Source: Bacteroidia bacterium (GTDB lineage: Bacteria > Bacteroidota > Bacteroidia > Bacteroidales > UBA12481). From it: a stretch of 14,636 bases of DNA. Below are positions 1-7,872 of the stretch, piece by piece; position 1 is the stretch's first letter; each line of letters begins with the position of its first letter. The notes beneath the pieces were generated by a model that saw nothing but the letters and a program-made list of their open reading frames with translations, made no database searches and had not been told where the DNA came from. The stretch is taken from NCBI GenBank assembly GCA_026391235.1, contig JAPLDV010000570.1, positions 2,261-16,896 on the forward strand, given 5' to 3'. The translations under genes were made by a program, and so were the position numbers.

Positions 1-85
1 CCATAACGAACTATCCGGAAGCTTGATTGAACAGAAAACCCTCAGGGTACCCTAAAAAGCTAACGAAAACATTGCGGATAAGGTT

Positions 86-758
86 TTAATTAAAAGTGAG
101 TTTCCACTTTGAAACCCCTGTTACATCTTCAGTTTCCCCGAAATTCGAATAAAAGAACCCCTCACTATCCGCATGCAGCAACAATCCGTTCTTTTTCCAA
201 TCCCACGGATAACTCTTCAAAAAAATACCATCCTTATCAAATAATTCGATGCTGGAGGAAAACTCACGTTCGTTGCTGTTTTCTTTGAAATTCTTTCCGG
301 CATCGGTAATGAAGGTTACAAATCTGCCATCAGGCAGGGGAATAATTCGCCAGACTGTACTTCTCTGCTTCAATGCCACTGTGCTTCCGCCCGGACCATT
401 TGTCGGGGTAAAGAAAGTTTCAACTAATTCGGGTTTTACAAAAACCGGAGAATTGCGATTAATGACCTTATTCAGTTTCCCATCAATGAACACCTGTATT
501 ACATATGGAAACGAGGATTTTACCATCACTGATCCATCACTGCCCAGGCAAAAACCATAACTCGCATTTTGGGGTCTGCCAAAACCATTATTTTTGGACA
601 GGACCTTTTAAATTGTCATTGTCCCACAAACCCTCTTTGGGATTATTTATGTACTTCACCCCATCTTTAAAATCGATGGATCCTTTCCATTGGGAAGGCT
701 GACAAAAAGCCGGAGAGTATCCTAACAGAATACAACAGAATACAACTATAACTTTCAT
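86..758 (-). pseudogene. Secreted 6-bladed beta-propeller-type protein, frameshifted and shortened
   Basis: Two minus-strand reading frames form one broken gene. The first, starting at the ATG at 758, has a signal peptide (MKVIVVFCCILLGYSPAFC) and then the entry typical of Bacteroidota 6-bladed beta-propeller proteins (DGVKYINNPKEGLW). It hits TAA at 588-590. The second frame continues from about 595 down to a stop at 86 and carries blade-like strands (YVIQVFIDGKLNKVINR, SIELFDKDGIFLKSYPW, HADSEGFFYSNF). Removing one A from the A5 run near 591-595 joins the frames (GPVQ then NNGFGRPQ). Even joined, the product is only about 220 residues, against roughly 350-400 for the family, and the middle blades seem absent. 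The ATG at 785 would put extra charged residues before the signal peptide, so 758 is preferred. Function of the intact family is unknown beyond secreted propeller scaffolding. The frameshift could be a sequencing error; the short length could not. Confidence 0.6.
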
Positions 759-827
759 TATGGAGAATATCGGGCGCCATTTCAATTATCCTGAGATGAA
801 GCCAAATTAAACAAACATCAATTGTTC

Positions 828-1406
828 CTAATAATTCTCTTCCCTCATCTGCATAAAAGCTTTCGGATGCAGGCAGGCCGGGCAGTTATCCAGTGCTTTG
901 ACAGATTCATATACATATCCGCAATTCAAACATTTCCACCATACTTTTCCGTCTTTCACAAACACTTTATCTTCCGAAATATTCTGCAAAAATTTCAAAT
1001 ACCGGCGCTCATGTTCGGCTTCCACTTTTGCGATCATTTTATAGGCCACTGCAATTTCCGGAAAACCCTCCTCTTTGGCCACTTCAGCAAACTGAGGATA
1101 CAAGTCAGTCCACTCTTCATGTTCCCCTTCGGCAGCAGCTTTTAAATTTTCCATTGTAGTTCCAATGATGCCGGCCGGATACATAGCAGTGATTTCGACC
1201 ATACCGCCCTCCAGAAATTTAAAAAAGCGCTTTGCATGTTCCTTTTCCTGAATTGAAGTCTCCAGAAAAATAGATGCAATCTGCTCGTAACCTTCCTTTT
1301 TTGCCACACTGGCAAAGAATTCATAGCGATTTCTTGCCTGTGATTCACCTGCAAATGATTTTAGCAGGTTTAATTCTGTTTTTGTTCCTTTTAATGAGTT
1401 TGACAT
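828..1406 (-). CDS. rbr: Rubrerythrin, non-heme diiron peroxide reductase
   Basis: The 192-residue protein has the full rubrerythrin layout. A ferritin-like four-helix domain spans residues 1-145 and carries the diiron ligand candidates E21 (AGESQARNRYEFF), E54 and H57 (QEKEHAKRFF), E95/E98 (GEHEEW) and E129-x-x-H132 (VEAEHERRY). A C-terminal rubredoxin-like domain follows, with C159-x-x-C162 (CLNCGY) and C175-x-x-C178 (CPAC). Family knowledge: rubrerythrins reduce hydrogen peroxide in the cytoplasm of anaerobes, taking electrons through the rubredoxin iron. All expected metal ligands are visible, and length is normal. It lies 42 bases downstream of a flavin reductase remnant on the same strand, a natural redox partner, which suggests a shared transcript. 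No strong ribosome binding site is seen, as is usual in Bacteroidota; an A/T-rich leader precedes the ATG. Function is very secure. Confidence 0.97.
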   Translation of the reverse strand: MSNSLKGTKTELNLLKSFAGESQARNRYEFFASVAKKEGYEQIASIFLETSIQEKEHAKRFFKFLEGGMVEITAMYPAGIIGTTMENLKAAAEGEHEEWTDLYPQFAEVAKEEGFPEIAVAYKMIAKVEAEHERRYLKFLQNISEDKVFVKDGKVWWKCLNCGYVYESVKALDNCPACLHPKAFMQMREENY

Positions 1407-1448
1407 GTTTTTTTATTTATATTTTCGCAAATAGTGCATTAAATTTCT

Positions 1449-1673
1449 TTAAATAATAAAATATTTAATTTTTTCAAATTTTGATTTATCGATATAAGTC
1501 GGCGCATTTTTAGGAGCATCTCCCTTTCGCATTTTCCGATAATACTGATAGGTTATCGGCTCCCGGATATCATCCAGGATTTCGGAAATAAATCCATTGC
1601 CCCGGTTTTTATAGCCTGAGCAAACAATATATAAATCATATGAGATTTTAAATAATGCTTCGAAATTAATCAT
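1449..1673 (-). pseudogene. Flavin reductase (FMN-binding) remnant with internal deletion
   Basis: The 74-residue reading frame joins two ends of a much longer family. Residues 1-30 (MINFEALFKISYDLYIV, then RGNGFIS) match the start of the flavin reductase domain found in rubredoxin-linked flavin reductases (typical start ALFKISYGLYVV, then NGQI.NTVFQVT). Residues 31-62 (EILDDIREPITYQYYRKMRKG, then APKNAPTYI) match its C-terminal end (typically AEIL..G.PMTYAYYH..KRGKTPK.A.T). About 110-130 middle residues, including most of the flavin-binding barrel, are missing, while the frame is kept across a junction near 1580-1590. The family passes electrons from NAD(P)H to FMN and rubredoxin, so its place just upstream of rubrerythrin is logical. 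The shortened product is unlikely to bind FMN. It could be a decayed gene, a collapsed assembly, or a small retained protein. Family recognition is from memory of conserved motifs, not a search. Confidence 0.65.
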
Positions 1674-1731
1674 AATAATGTATTAATTGCGTAAATATAC
1701 TTAATTTTCGCTAAAAACAATATCCAAATAA

Positions 1732-1739
1732 CAAAGATA
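1732..1739 (-). promoter_or_regulatory. Candidate -7 promoter box for the flavin reductase/rubrerythrin transcript
   Basis: Read on the minus strand this is TATCTTTG, an exact match to the Bacteroidota -7 consensus TAnnTTTG. It would start transcription near 1725, about 50 bases before the ATG at 1673. A TTG at 1758-1760 lies 18 bases upstream as a weak -33 element. The surroundings are A/T-rich, so a chance match is possible. Confidence 0.35.
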
Positions 1740-1873
1740 CAAATAATAAATAATGTCCAATTTTCAAAAACCAAAAACCAAAACCGGAGGCACTGTTTGG
1801 ATTTTGTGATTTAAAAATTGGGATTTATTTGATTTTTGAATATTGTTTTTTGGGGTTTCTATATTTTTGGGCT

Positions 1874-2488
1874 ATGAATGACAGTATACTACTTCCATTT
1901 TTAGAAACCTCCCGCCTGGAGGCCGGGTGCGATGAAGCCGGCCGGGGTTGTTTGGCCGGACCGGTGTTTGCGGCTGCAGTAATTCTGCCAACGGGATTTT
2001 TCCATCCGGTGTTGAATGATTCGAAACAATTGAGTTTGAAACAGCGGGAGATGTTGAGGCCCATCATTGAAAGATCGGCTATCTGGGCGGTGGCAAGAGT
2101 GGAAGCTGCCGGGATTGATGAAATCAATATTCTTAACGCCAGCTTTCTGGCCATGCACCGGGCCATATCCGAATTAAAGATCAAACCGGAATTCCTTCTG
2201 ATCGATGGTCCGCGTTTCAATCCATATCCCGGCATACCGCATAGTTGTGAAATTAGAGGCGATAGCCGGTTCATGAGCATCGCGGCAGCTTCGGTACTTG
2301 CCAAAACACACCGGGATGATTATATGCTCGAGATCCATAATGAATTCCCGGCTTACCATTGGGATCATAACAAAGGTTACCCTACCCGTGAACATCGTGA
2401 CGCGATAAGAAAAACAGGAGCCTGTCGGTACCACAGGAAGAGCTTCCGCTTGCTGGACACACAGCTTAATCTTTTTGATTGTTATTAA
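1874..2488 (+). CDS. rnhB: Ribonuclease HII
   Basis: The protein is 204 residues from the ATG at 1874. It cleaves the RNA strand of RNA-DNA hybrids and removes ribonucleotides misincorporated in DNA. The signature is clear: [16 protein letters not shown] with catalytic D20 and E21, the third acidic residue D111 in LLIDGPRF, and the fourth around D148 in [15 protein letters not shown]. The region [13 protein letters not shown] is the conserved C-terminal part of the family. The reading frame is open upstream to an ATG at 1829, but the 15 extra residues are hydrophobic and atypical. The start at 1874 gives the family's normal N-terminus ([20 protein letters not shown]), so it is preferred. Length is normal. 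The gene stands alone, divergent from the redox cluster, with an A/T-rich spacer between. Confidence 0.96.
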   Translation: MNDSILLPFLETSRLEAGCDEAGRGCLAGPVFAAAVILPTGFFHPVLNDSKQLSLKQREMLRPIIERSAIWAVARVEAAGIDEINILNASFLAMHRAISELKIKPEFLLIDGPRFNPYPGIPHSCEIRGDSRFMSIAAASVLAKTHRDDYMLEIHNEFPAYHWDHNKGYPTREHRDAIRKTGACRYHRKSFRLLDTQLNLFDCY

Positions 2489-2740
2489 CAGTCTTTAAAT
2501 TATAATTATACCTCTGATTTTCAATCCCTTATTGATTATTATCTAAAATGATACCTCATCCACATTTATTTTTGGAAGGCAATGACTGATAGGATGTTGG
2601 AAAAAACGAAGGAAAACGGGGAATGAAAGTTGTAAACAACAATTTTGCGGTGTTCAGTTTTTCACAGAACTCCATAAAAGCTTTGAATTATTCAATGTTA
2701 TGACTTATATTGATCCGGATTGATAAACAACATCTGAATT
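2489..2740 (+). other. Intergenic spacer before the peptidase lipoprotein
   Basis: No gene or convincing terminator is seen. The only notable signal is TATTTTTG at 2567-2574, an exact match to TAnnTTTG. It would place a start about 160 bases before the lipoprotein gene, but no well-spaced -33 TTTG accompanies it. The region just before the ATG at 2741 has no Shine-Dalgarno sequence. Confidence 0.3.
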
Positions 2741-4558
2741 ATGACAAATTTACGTTTCCTGCCGCTGCTATTTATCTCAATATCTGCTTGTACGCCAAAT
2801 AATCAGGAAGAGAGGCTGACGAGGGAGGCCGTTGACAAAGCGTGGACGACGGGTATGACTTTAGAGTCACCAACTTTTAAAAAGCTGGCAACTCTGATGC
2901 CCCTCTTTGCTGAGCAGCCGGTTATTGCTGACAAAGGTTATAACGTGCTGATTGACATGGCACATGAGTGTTCATTTGCGACCCTGTGGGATCTTCCCGA
3001 GCGGCTGAATAAATCGGGATACCGTGCAATCGGGAGCCATGCCACGGTAAACACGGTACTGGATCCAAAGGGATTTAGCAGGGTGCGGGTCCTGTATGAT
3101 ACGGTAAACAAGGTATATCCGTTTGCCTGGTGGCCAAATGCAAAATACGATGTGATCATCACGGAGCAGTCGACCCCTAAGGCACAGGATTATACCGATA
3201 CGGAGATTGCAGCGATTGTGCAGTTCGTTCGTAAAGGCGGCGGACTCCTGATTCAGGGGAATGCCGTTCGTAGGGGAGGACCCGCGAGTTCTCCCGTGGT
3301 GACTCCCGTGGTAAAAGCGGGAGAACACGTTGGTCCTCCCCTACAAACGGAATGGACGCTAAATAAGCTGGCATCTGCATTCGGCGGCAGGTTCACTGAC
3401 CAGGACACCACCATTTCGGGGATCAGGTGGGCGAAAATGGATCTCAGCAAGGAGTGGACACCTGTAGAGAGGGATAAATCCGTCTCTGCACCGCGGGACG
3501 TTGTGGCTATGCGAAAGTTCGGAAAGGGACGGGTGATCATGTGCGGAAATTTGTCGGCGATCCGTAAAGGGGGTAAGGATTCACCTGAGCGTAAGGCGTT
3601 TGCTGATTCACTGCTGAGTACCCTCATGACTGCGCTCACCGAGTTTCAAAAGCCGGTCCGGGGCACCTTGCGCCTGCCGCAGACCATGGAAGGAGGTGGA
3701 GCCATTTACCCCGAACTGGAGGATAATTTCAGCAACATTGTTTTCTATTATGCAGCTAATCAGAAGCCGGAGCTTCTGAAGACCGTGAAAGATGATGTTC
3801 CCAAAGCGCAGGCATTTATACAGCAAAGGCTGCCTTCGACCCCGACGGCTGAGCCGATGTACCTGATACTTTGTGCCGGAGGTGGTGGCGGTTGGGCCGT
3901 AAATATCTACAGACCAAAAGAAAATGGGATCATCAGTCTGGATGGACATGGAATCCTTTCCATTTTTGGCCATGAGCTGGCCCACACAATGTTTGGTCCG
4001 GCCAACGATGATGGCAAAATTGCCGGGATTGCTCCGATCCCGGACCGGGGTGAAGCTCATGCCGGGTGGTTCCAGGGAAAGGTGAATGCTTTGTTCAAGC
4101 CCGATCTGCTCGACAAGGCTAATCGTGAGTGCAACTCGATGTTCGTGTATGATCCCAAAGGAAATGCAATGGATCTGGCCACCTGTTATGAAAATGAGGC
4201 GATGAACCAGAAATGGGGATACGCGAAGGATTGGATCAAAACATGGTACATCTGGCAAAAGATTGATGATCGCTATGGACCCTCGTGGTACCCGAAATGG
4301 AAATGGGTACAGCATACGCGCTGGAAGGATGATCCCGAACATCATCTCACCTGGGACGAAATGGTTGAAGACATGAGCATTGCCGTAGGTGAAGATTTGT
4401 TCCCGTTCTTCATCAAGGTTGGTACGTCGCTAAACAAAAAACGGCTGGAAAAAATTGATTTTCAGGGAAAGAAAATTACCCTCAGAGTAGCGCCGATAGA
4501 CGTTACACCTGCGGGGCCTGTTAGAATGGAGGAGGTTATGTTTCCGGCAGGTGGTTGA
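2741..4558 (+). CDS. Lipoprotein with Rossmann/GATase-like region and M60-like zinc metallopeptidase region
   Basis: The 605-residue protein begins with a lipoprotein signal (FISISAC, lipid-modified C17), so it should be anchored in the cell envelope facing outward. Residues about 66-300 look like a DUF4350/ThuA-type Rossmann region: YNVLIDMAH, then YDVIITEQ, then [13 protein letters not shown], and later [11 protein letters not shown]. Residues about 330-590 hold a metallopeptidase core with H411-E-L-A-H415 and a candidate third ligand E438 (GEAHAGWF), fitting the HEXXH-x(8-28)-E pattern of M60-like (enhancin-type) peptidases. The later W/Y-rich stretch and [20 protein letters not shown] resemble the M60 C-terminal end. 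M60-like enzymes often attack glycoproteins; the substrate here is not shown. An 87-bp palindromic element is inserted in frame at residues 175-204. The C-terminal neighbour corA is convergent, so the gene is probably monocistronic. M60 placement is inferred from motifs; another HEXXH family is possible. Confidence 0.8.
   Translation: MTNLRFLPLLFISISACTPNNQEERLTREAVDKAWTTGMTLESPTFKKLATLMPLFAEQPVIADKGYNVLIDMAHECSFATLWDLPERLNKSGYRAIGSHATVNTVLDPKGFSRVRVLYDTVNKVYPFAWWPNAKYDVIITEQSTPKAQDYTDTEIAAIVQFVRKGGGLLIQGNAVRRGGPASSPVVTPVVKAGEHVGPPLQTEWTLNKLASAFGGRFTDQDTTISGIRWAKMDLSKEWTPVERDKSVSAPRDVVAMRKFGKGRVIMCGNLSAIRKGGKDSPERKAFADSLLSTLMTALTEFQKPVRGTLRLPQTMEGGGAIYPELEDNFSNIVFYYAANQKPELLKTVKDDVPKAQAFIQQRLPSTPTAEPMYLILCAGGGGGWAVNIYRPKENGIISLDGHGILSIFGHELAHTMFGPANDDGKIAGIAPIPDRGEAHAGWFQGKVNALFKPDLLDKANRECNSMFVYDPKGNAMDLATCYENEAMNQKWGYAKDWIKTWYIWQKIDDRYGPSWYPKWKWVQHTRWKDDPEHHLTWDEMVEDMSIAVGEDLFPFFIKVGTSLNKKRLEKIDFQGKKITLRVAPIDVTPAGPVRMEEVMFPAGG
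3264..3350. repeat. 87-bp palindromic element inside the peptidase gene, in frame
   Basis: Two 33-base arms (3264-3296 and 3318-3350) are inverted copies of each other with 29 of 33 positions pairing. The outer parts read CCGTTYGTAGGGGAGGACC toward the centre. The 21-base centre plus arm edge contains a direct repeat of CTCCCGTGGTRA. The element is exactly 29 codons, so it does not disturb the frame. It encodes a Pro/Val/Gly-rich insert ([11 protein letters not shown] to HVGPPL) between the end of one Rossmann strand and the rest of the domain. The form resembles REP-like or Rickettsia-type palindromic elements that insert within genes. Confidence 0.75.
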
Positions 4559-4610
4559 TTGATAATGCAAACCTTCACCCCATTCTTCTGATCATTGGTT
4601 ACTGCTTTGT

Positions 4611-4633
4611 AAAAAAGACGCACGTATGCGTCT
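4611..4633 (-). terminator. Probable intrinsic terminator of corA, built from a repeat hairpin
   Basis: On the minus strand, downstream of the corA stop, AGACGCA pairs with TGCGTCT across a 4-base loop and is followed by a run of six T. That is a standard intrinsic terminator shape. The same hairpin, with flanking CTCTAC at 4632-4637, belongs to the family seen again at 7808-7872, so it is likely a repeat doing terminator duty. Confidence 0.55.
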
Positions 4634-4656
4634 CTACATGCTACCCCTTTGCAGAT

Positions 4657-4708
<52 letters not shown>

Positions 4709-4712
<4 letters not shown>

Positions 4713-5641
4713 ATCCACTTGTTTTTCCGGATCAACACAACCCCAAGCACTGCCAGAACGACCGATGCTACTACGATACCGGCGAAGGCAAAATGGCTGT
4801 CTTCCATGAAGTTTGTAATGTTCATGCCAAAGAAACTGGCCACCAGGGTCGGGATCATCAGGGCGATCGTAACAATGGTCAGTTTCTTCATTACGATGTT
4901 CAGGTTGTTGGAAATGACCGATGCGAAGGCATCCATCATGCCGCTTAAAATATCGCTGTAAACGTGGGTCATTTCAATTGCCTGTTTGATCTCGATAATT
5001 ACATCTTCAACCAGCTCTTCATCTACCTCATTCTTCTTGAAATACTTGGAGTTACGGAGCTTGGCGATTAAAATTTCGTTGGAACGGAGTGAAGTATTGA
5101 AATAGACCAGACACTTTTCCATCAACAGGAGTTTATGCAGTTCTTCGTTTCTTGTTGACTTCTCGAGGGCCTGTTCGATGACATTGGTTTCACCGTTAAT
5201 CTGTTTCAGAAACTTCAGATAGGTAATTGTCGAGTAATCGATGATATGGAAGAGAAACTCGATCTTATTTTCATAATCGACCTGTTTCTTGATGTTTTTC
5301 GAAAACACTTCGGCAAGCACATCATTATGCTGCGAACCGACCACGATGAGGGCTTCATCTGAAAGCATCACCCCCAATGGCATTGTGGCATATGGCAGAC
5401 CATTATCCTTGTTGTAATAAGGTACTCTGTAAATCAGGTACAGTTTTCCCTCGTCAACCTCCATGCGCGAACGCTCGTCGACATCCATGATATCATTCAG
5501 AAAATCCTCATCGATTTTGAAGGTGTTCCTGAGGATATTCAGTTCTTCATGCGTGGGGGAAACGACATTGATAACTGAACCTTTGAGGTAAGTTTGAAGG
5601 GGGAGCAGTCCGTTTCTAACGATTTGCCAGTAAGTGATCAT
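4709..5641 (-). CDS. corA: CorA-family magnesium/cobalt transporter
   Basis: The 310-residue protein is a pentameric inner-membrane channel for Mg2+ and related ions by family. The N-terminal 240 residues form the cytoplasmic alpha/beta and long-helix funnel ([23 protein letters not shown] is typical). TM1 lies at about 252-271, immediately followed by the selectivity signature G272-M-N274 (FFGMN), and TM2 at about 284-304, ending with a short basic tail RKNKWM. The length fits the family (about 310-320). The ATG at 5641 gives a normal N-terminus. Its stop codon sits within the last heptamer of the TGCCYAC array. It is divergent from typA across a 384-base spacer and has a possible leader of about 105 bases with a hairpin at the start codon. 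CorA family is secure; ion preference (Mg2+, Co2+ or Zn2+) is not decided by sequence. Confidence 0.95.
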
Positions 5642-5644
5642 ATG

Positions 5645-5675
5645 TTGCCTCCGTTTTTAAGTCCGCCAGAGGCAA
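5645..5675 (-). promoter_or_regulatory. Hairpin directly before the corA start codon
   Basis: TTGCCTC (5645-5651) and GAGGCAA (5669-5675) form a 7-bp stem with a 17-base loop, ending three bases before the corA ATG. It could mask the ribosome entry site and so regulate translation, but a role is only inferred. Confidence 0.35.
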
Positions 5676-5753
5676 GTGATCCGACCCCGGGAGGACTAGT
5701 TACACCTGAAAATATCCGCGTGATAGTCGTCCATATGCAATTATAATGCGGTG

Positions 5754-5761
5754 CAAAACTA
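5754..5761 (-). promoter_or_regulatory. Candidate -7 promoter box for corA
   Basis: Read on the minus strand this is TAGTTTTG, an exact TAnnTTTG match. Transcription would start near 5747 and leave a leader of about 105 bases. The nearest TTG for a -33 element (5787-5789) is 25 bases upstream, longer than usual. Confidence 0.35.
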
Positions 5762-5803
5762 ATAAAAATATACGATTTTCAGCTGTCAATTCCTGTTTTT
5801 TTT

Positions 5804-5981
5804 GGTATCGGGTATCGGGTATCAGGCAAAACAACAAATAGCAAATAACAAAAAACAAATAAACTCCAAACTACTAATAATCAAATTTCAAACCTGCCAC
5901 CGGTGGAACTTTCACTTCGGCTCCGCTCAGTGACCGGACCCTGAGCTAAGCCGAAGGGCCTGATACCTGATACCCGATACC
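5804..5981. repeat. Inverted pair of heptamer tracts GGTATCR flanking the typA upstream region
   Basis: 5804-5826 is three tandem GGTATCR heptamers plus GG. 5959-5981 is the same type of tract in reverse orientation; the two 23-base arms pair at 22 of 23 positions. Between them lie an A-rich stretch (CAAATA-like strings, 5826-5880), the perfect 10-bp palindrome CCACCGGTGG at 5897-5906 and a second hairpin repeat. The right arm covers the place where a -33 element for typA would be expected. Confidence 0.85.
5915..5956. repeat. Palindromic hairpin repeat with 16-bp arms
   Basis: CTTCGGCTCCGCTCAG (5915-5930) pairs with CTGAGCTAAGCCGAAG (5941-5956) at 14 of 16 positions around a 10-base loop TGACCGGACC. 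GC-rich palindromes of this CTTCGG...CTCAG type recur in spacers of many Bacteroidota genomes, so this is probably one member of a dispersed family. Confidence 0.75.
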
Positions 5982-5992
5982 AATTTTTTTAT

Positions 5993-6000
5993 TACCTTTG
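5993..6000 (+). promoter_or_regulatory. Candidate -7 promoter box for typA
   Basis: TACCTTTG matches TAnnTTTG exactly and would start transcription near 6007, giving a leader of about 20 bases. A -33 TTTG is not visible at the usual distance; the inverted heptamer tract occupies that place. Confidence 0.45.
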
Positions 6001-6025
6001 CCGGCCAAATTATTGAAAGGTGATC

Positions 6026-7807
6026 ATGTACGAAATCAGGAATATAGCGATCATTGCTCACGTTGACCATGGTAAAACCACGCTTGTGGATCGCATTTTG
6101 CACCAGGTTAAACTTTTCCGCGACAATCAGGAGATGGGGGAGTTGATCCTCGACAGCAATGACCTGGAAAAGGAGCGGGGGATCACAATTCTCGCCAAAA
6201 ACGTATCGGTACGATATAAAGGAGTTAAGATCAACATCATCGACACGCCCGGTCATGCCGATTTCGGCGGCGAGGTTGAGCGGGTGCTGAACATGGCTGA
6301 TGGTGTGCTCCTACTGGTGGATGCTTTTGAAGGTCCCATGCCGCAAACGAGATTTGTTTTGCAGAAAGCATTGCACCTCAACCTCAAACCAATTGTGGTA
6401 ATCAATAAGGTAGATAAGCCGAATTGCAAACCCGATGAGGTTCATGAACAGGTTTTCGAGCTCATGATGCACTTGGATGCCAATAATGACCAGCTCGATT
6501 TTCCGGTTGTATATGGCTCATCTAAAGAAGGTTGGATGGGACCCGACTGGAAGAACCCTACCGAAGATGTTACCTATCTGTTAGACACCATTCTTGAACA
6601 CATTCCGGCATCGCCATTTGTTGAAGGAACGCCTCAGATGATGATCACTTCGCTCGACTATTCTTCGTATGTTGGTCGTATCGCTGTGGGCCGGTTGCTT
6701 CGCGGAACGATGCAATCGGGCATGTGGGTATCGCTGGTCAAGCAGCACGGTTTGGTCCAGAGAGAGCAGATCAAGGAACTATATCTGTTTGAAGGATTGG
6801 GGAAAGAGAAGATCAAGACCCCTGTGAGATCAGGCGAAATCATAGCCGTAATGGGACTTGAAGGATTCGAGATTGGCGACACGGTTGCCGATTCCGAAAA
6901 TCCGGAAGCGCTGGTTCCGATAAAGGTGGATGAGCCCACCATGAGTATGCTGTTCACCATCAATAATAGCCCCTTCTTTGGACAGGATGGGAAATATGTA
7001 ACATCGCGCCATCTTCGTGAAAGGTTATTCCGCGAAATCGAAAAAAACCTGGCACTGCGTGTGGAAGAAACCGACTCGCCGGATATGCTTAATGTTTATG
7101 GCCGCGGTATTCTGCACTTATCGATACTGGTGGAAACCATGCGCCGCGAAGGATATGAATTCCAGATGGGCCAGCCAAAAGTATTGCTGAAAGAGATCGA
7201 TGGAATAACGCACGAACCGGTTGAAAATCTGGTGGTCAATGTTCCTGAACAATTTCAGGGCAAAATCATTGAAGCGGTTACTTCGCGCAAGGGTGAACTC
7301 ATGAATATTGAATTCAAGGGTGATCAGAACAGCCTGACTTTCCGAATCCCATCGCGTGGGTTGATGGGATTATCAAATCAGATATTGACACTAACCGAAG
7401 GAGAGGCCATTTTTGCCCATCGGTTCGACAGTTACCAGCCATGGAGAGGTGAGATCGTCAATAAGCGCAACGGTGCACTGATTGCTTTGGAAACCGGACC
7501 GGCCATAGCTTATGCCATTGACAAACTGCAGGATCGCGGAACTTTCTTTATCTTTCCAGGTGAAGCAATTTATCAAGGCCAGGTGATCGGTGAACATATC
7601 CGGCCCACGGATTTGGTTATTAACCTAAGTAAAACCAAGAAGCTCACGAATATGCGTGCTTCAGGCACGGATGACAAAGTTTCCGTGCCACCGCCGCGCC
7701 GTTACTCCCTCGAGCAGTATATGGAGTACATCGGGCCCGATGAGTACCTGGAGGTGACCCCTAAGAACATCAGGTTGAGGAAGATTAATCTGCGGGTGAA
7801 GGTGTAG
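6026..7807 (+). CDS. typA: Translational GTPase TypA/BipA
   Basis: The 593-residue protein is a ribosome-associated GTPase of the EF-G/LepA superfamily, known to help ribosome assembly and stress or cold adaptation. All GTPase motifs are present: P-loop AHVDHGKT (residues 11-18), switch I ERGITI (50-55), DTPGH (73-77), NKVD (127-130) and the SKE region GSSKEGW (164-170). Domain II, the EF-G-like domains III and V, and the BipA-specific C-terminal domain ([15 protein letters not shown]...) follow in order. The start is the ATG at 6026, which gives the standard [17 protein letters not shown] opening, with AAAGG about six bases upstream; an in-frame GTG at 6020 adds only two residues and is less likely. 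The TAG stop lies in the first bases of a repeat element. Complete and unremarkable in length. Confidence 0.97.
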   Translation: MYEIRNIAIIAHVDHGKTTLVDRILHQVKLFRDNQEMGELILDSNDLEKERGITILAKNVSVRYKGVKINIIDTPGHADFGGEVERVLNMADGVLLLVDAFEGPMPQTRFVLQKALHLNLKPIVVINKVDKPNCKPDEVHEQVFELMMHLDANNDQLDFPVVYGSSKEGWMGPDWKNPTEDVTYLLDTILEHIPASPFVEGTPQMMITSLDYSSYVGRIAVGRLLRGTMQSGMWVSLVKQHGLVQREQIKELYLFEGLGKEKIKTPVRSGEIIAVMGLEGFEIGDTVADSENPEALVPIKVDEPTMSMLFTINNSPFFGQDGKYVTSRHLRERLFREIEKNLALRVEETDSPDMLNVYGRGILHLSILVETMRREGYEFQMGQPKVLLKEIDGITHEPVENLVVNVPEQFQGKIIEAVTSRKGELMNIEFKGDQNSLTFRIPSRGLMGLSNQILTLTEGEAIFAHRFDSYQPWRGEIVNKRNGALIALETGPAIAYAIDKLQDRGTFFIFPGEAIYQGQVIGEHIRPTDLVINLSKTKKLTNMRASGTDDKVSVPPPRRYSLEQYMEYIGPDEYLEVTPKNIRLRKINLRVKV

Positions 7808-7872
7808 AGACGCATATTTGCGTCTTTATCGAGGCAAGTATGCGTCTTTCGGACGGACGCAAGTATGCGTCC
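7808..7872. repeat. Cluster of RGACGCA-NNNN-TGCGTCY hairpins between convergent genes
   Basis: Two intact 7-bp-stem hairpins with 4-base loops (7808-7825 and 7855-7872) flank a degenerate third copy (about 7831-7847). The same hairpin occurs at 4616-4633. The outer flanks (GTAG... left, ...CTAC right) supply the TAG stops of typA (7805-7807) and of the opposing T9SS gene (7873-7875). The first hairpin is followed by a short T-rich stretch and may terminate typA transcription. Confidence 0.85.

Noticed and set aside
1835..1869. TTTG...TATTTTTG as an rnhB promoter
   Set aside because: The boxes match and are 23 bases apart, but transcription would start at or after the rnhB ATG at 1874, so it is not convincing.
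1829..1873. Upstream ATG for rnhB
   Set aside because: The 15 extra residues are hydrophobic and not part of the normal family N-terminus.
1825..2304. Minus-strand open frame opposite rnhB
   Set aside because: It is antisense to a fully conserved ribonuclease HII and low in recognisable motifs.
3608..4345. Minus-strand open frame of 245 codons opposite the peptidase gene
   Set aside because: It has no recognisable domain and lies antisense to a gene with clear lipobox and HEXXH motifs, so it is a shadow frame.
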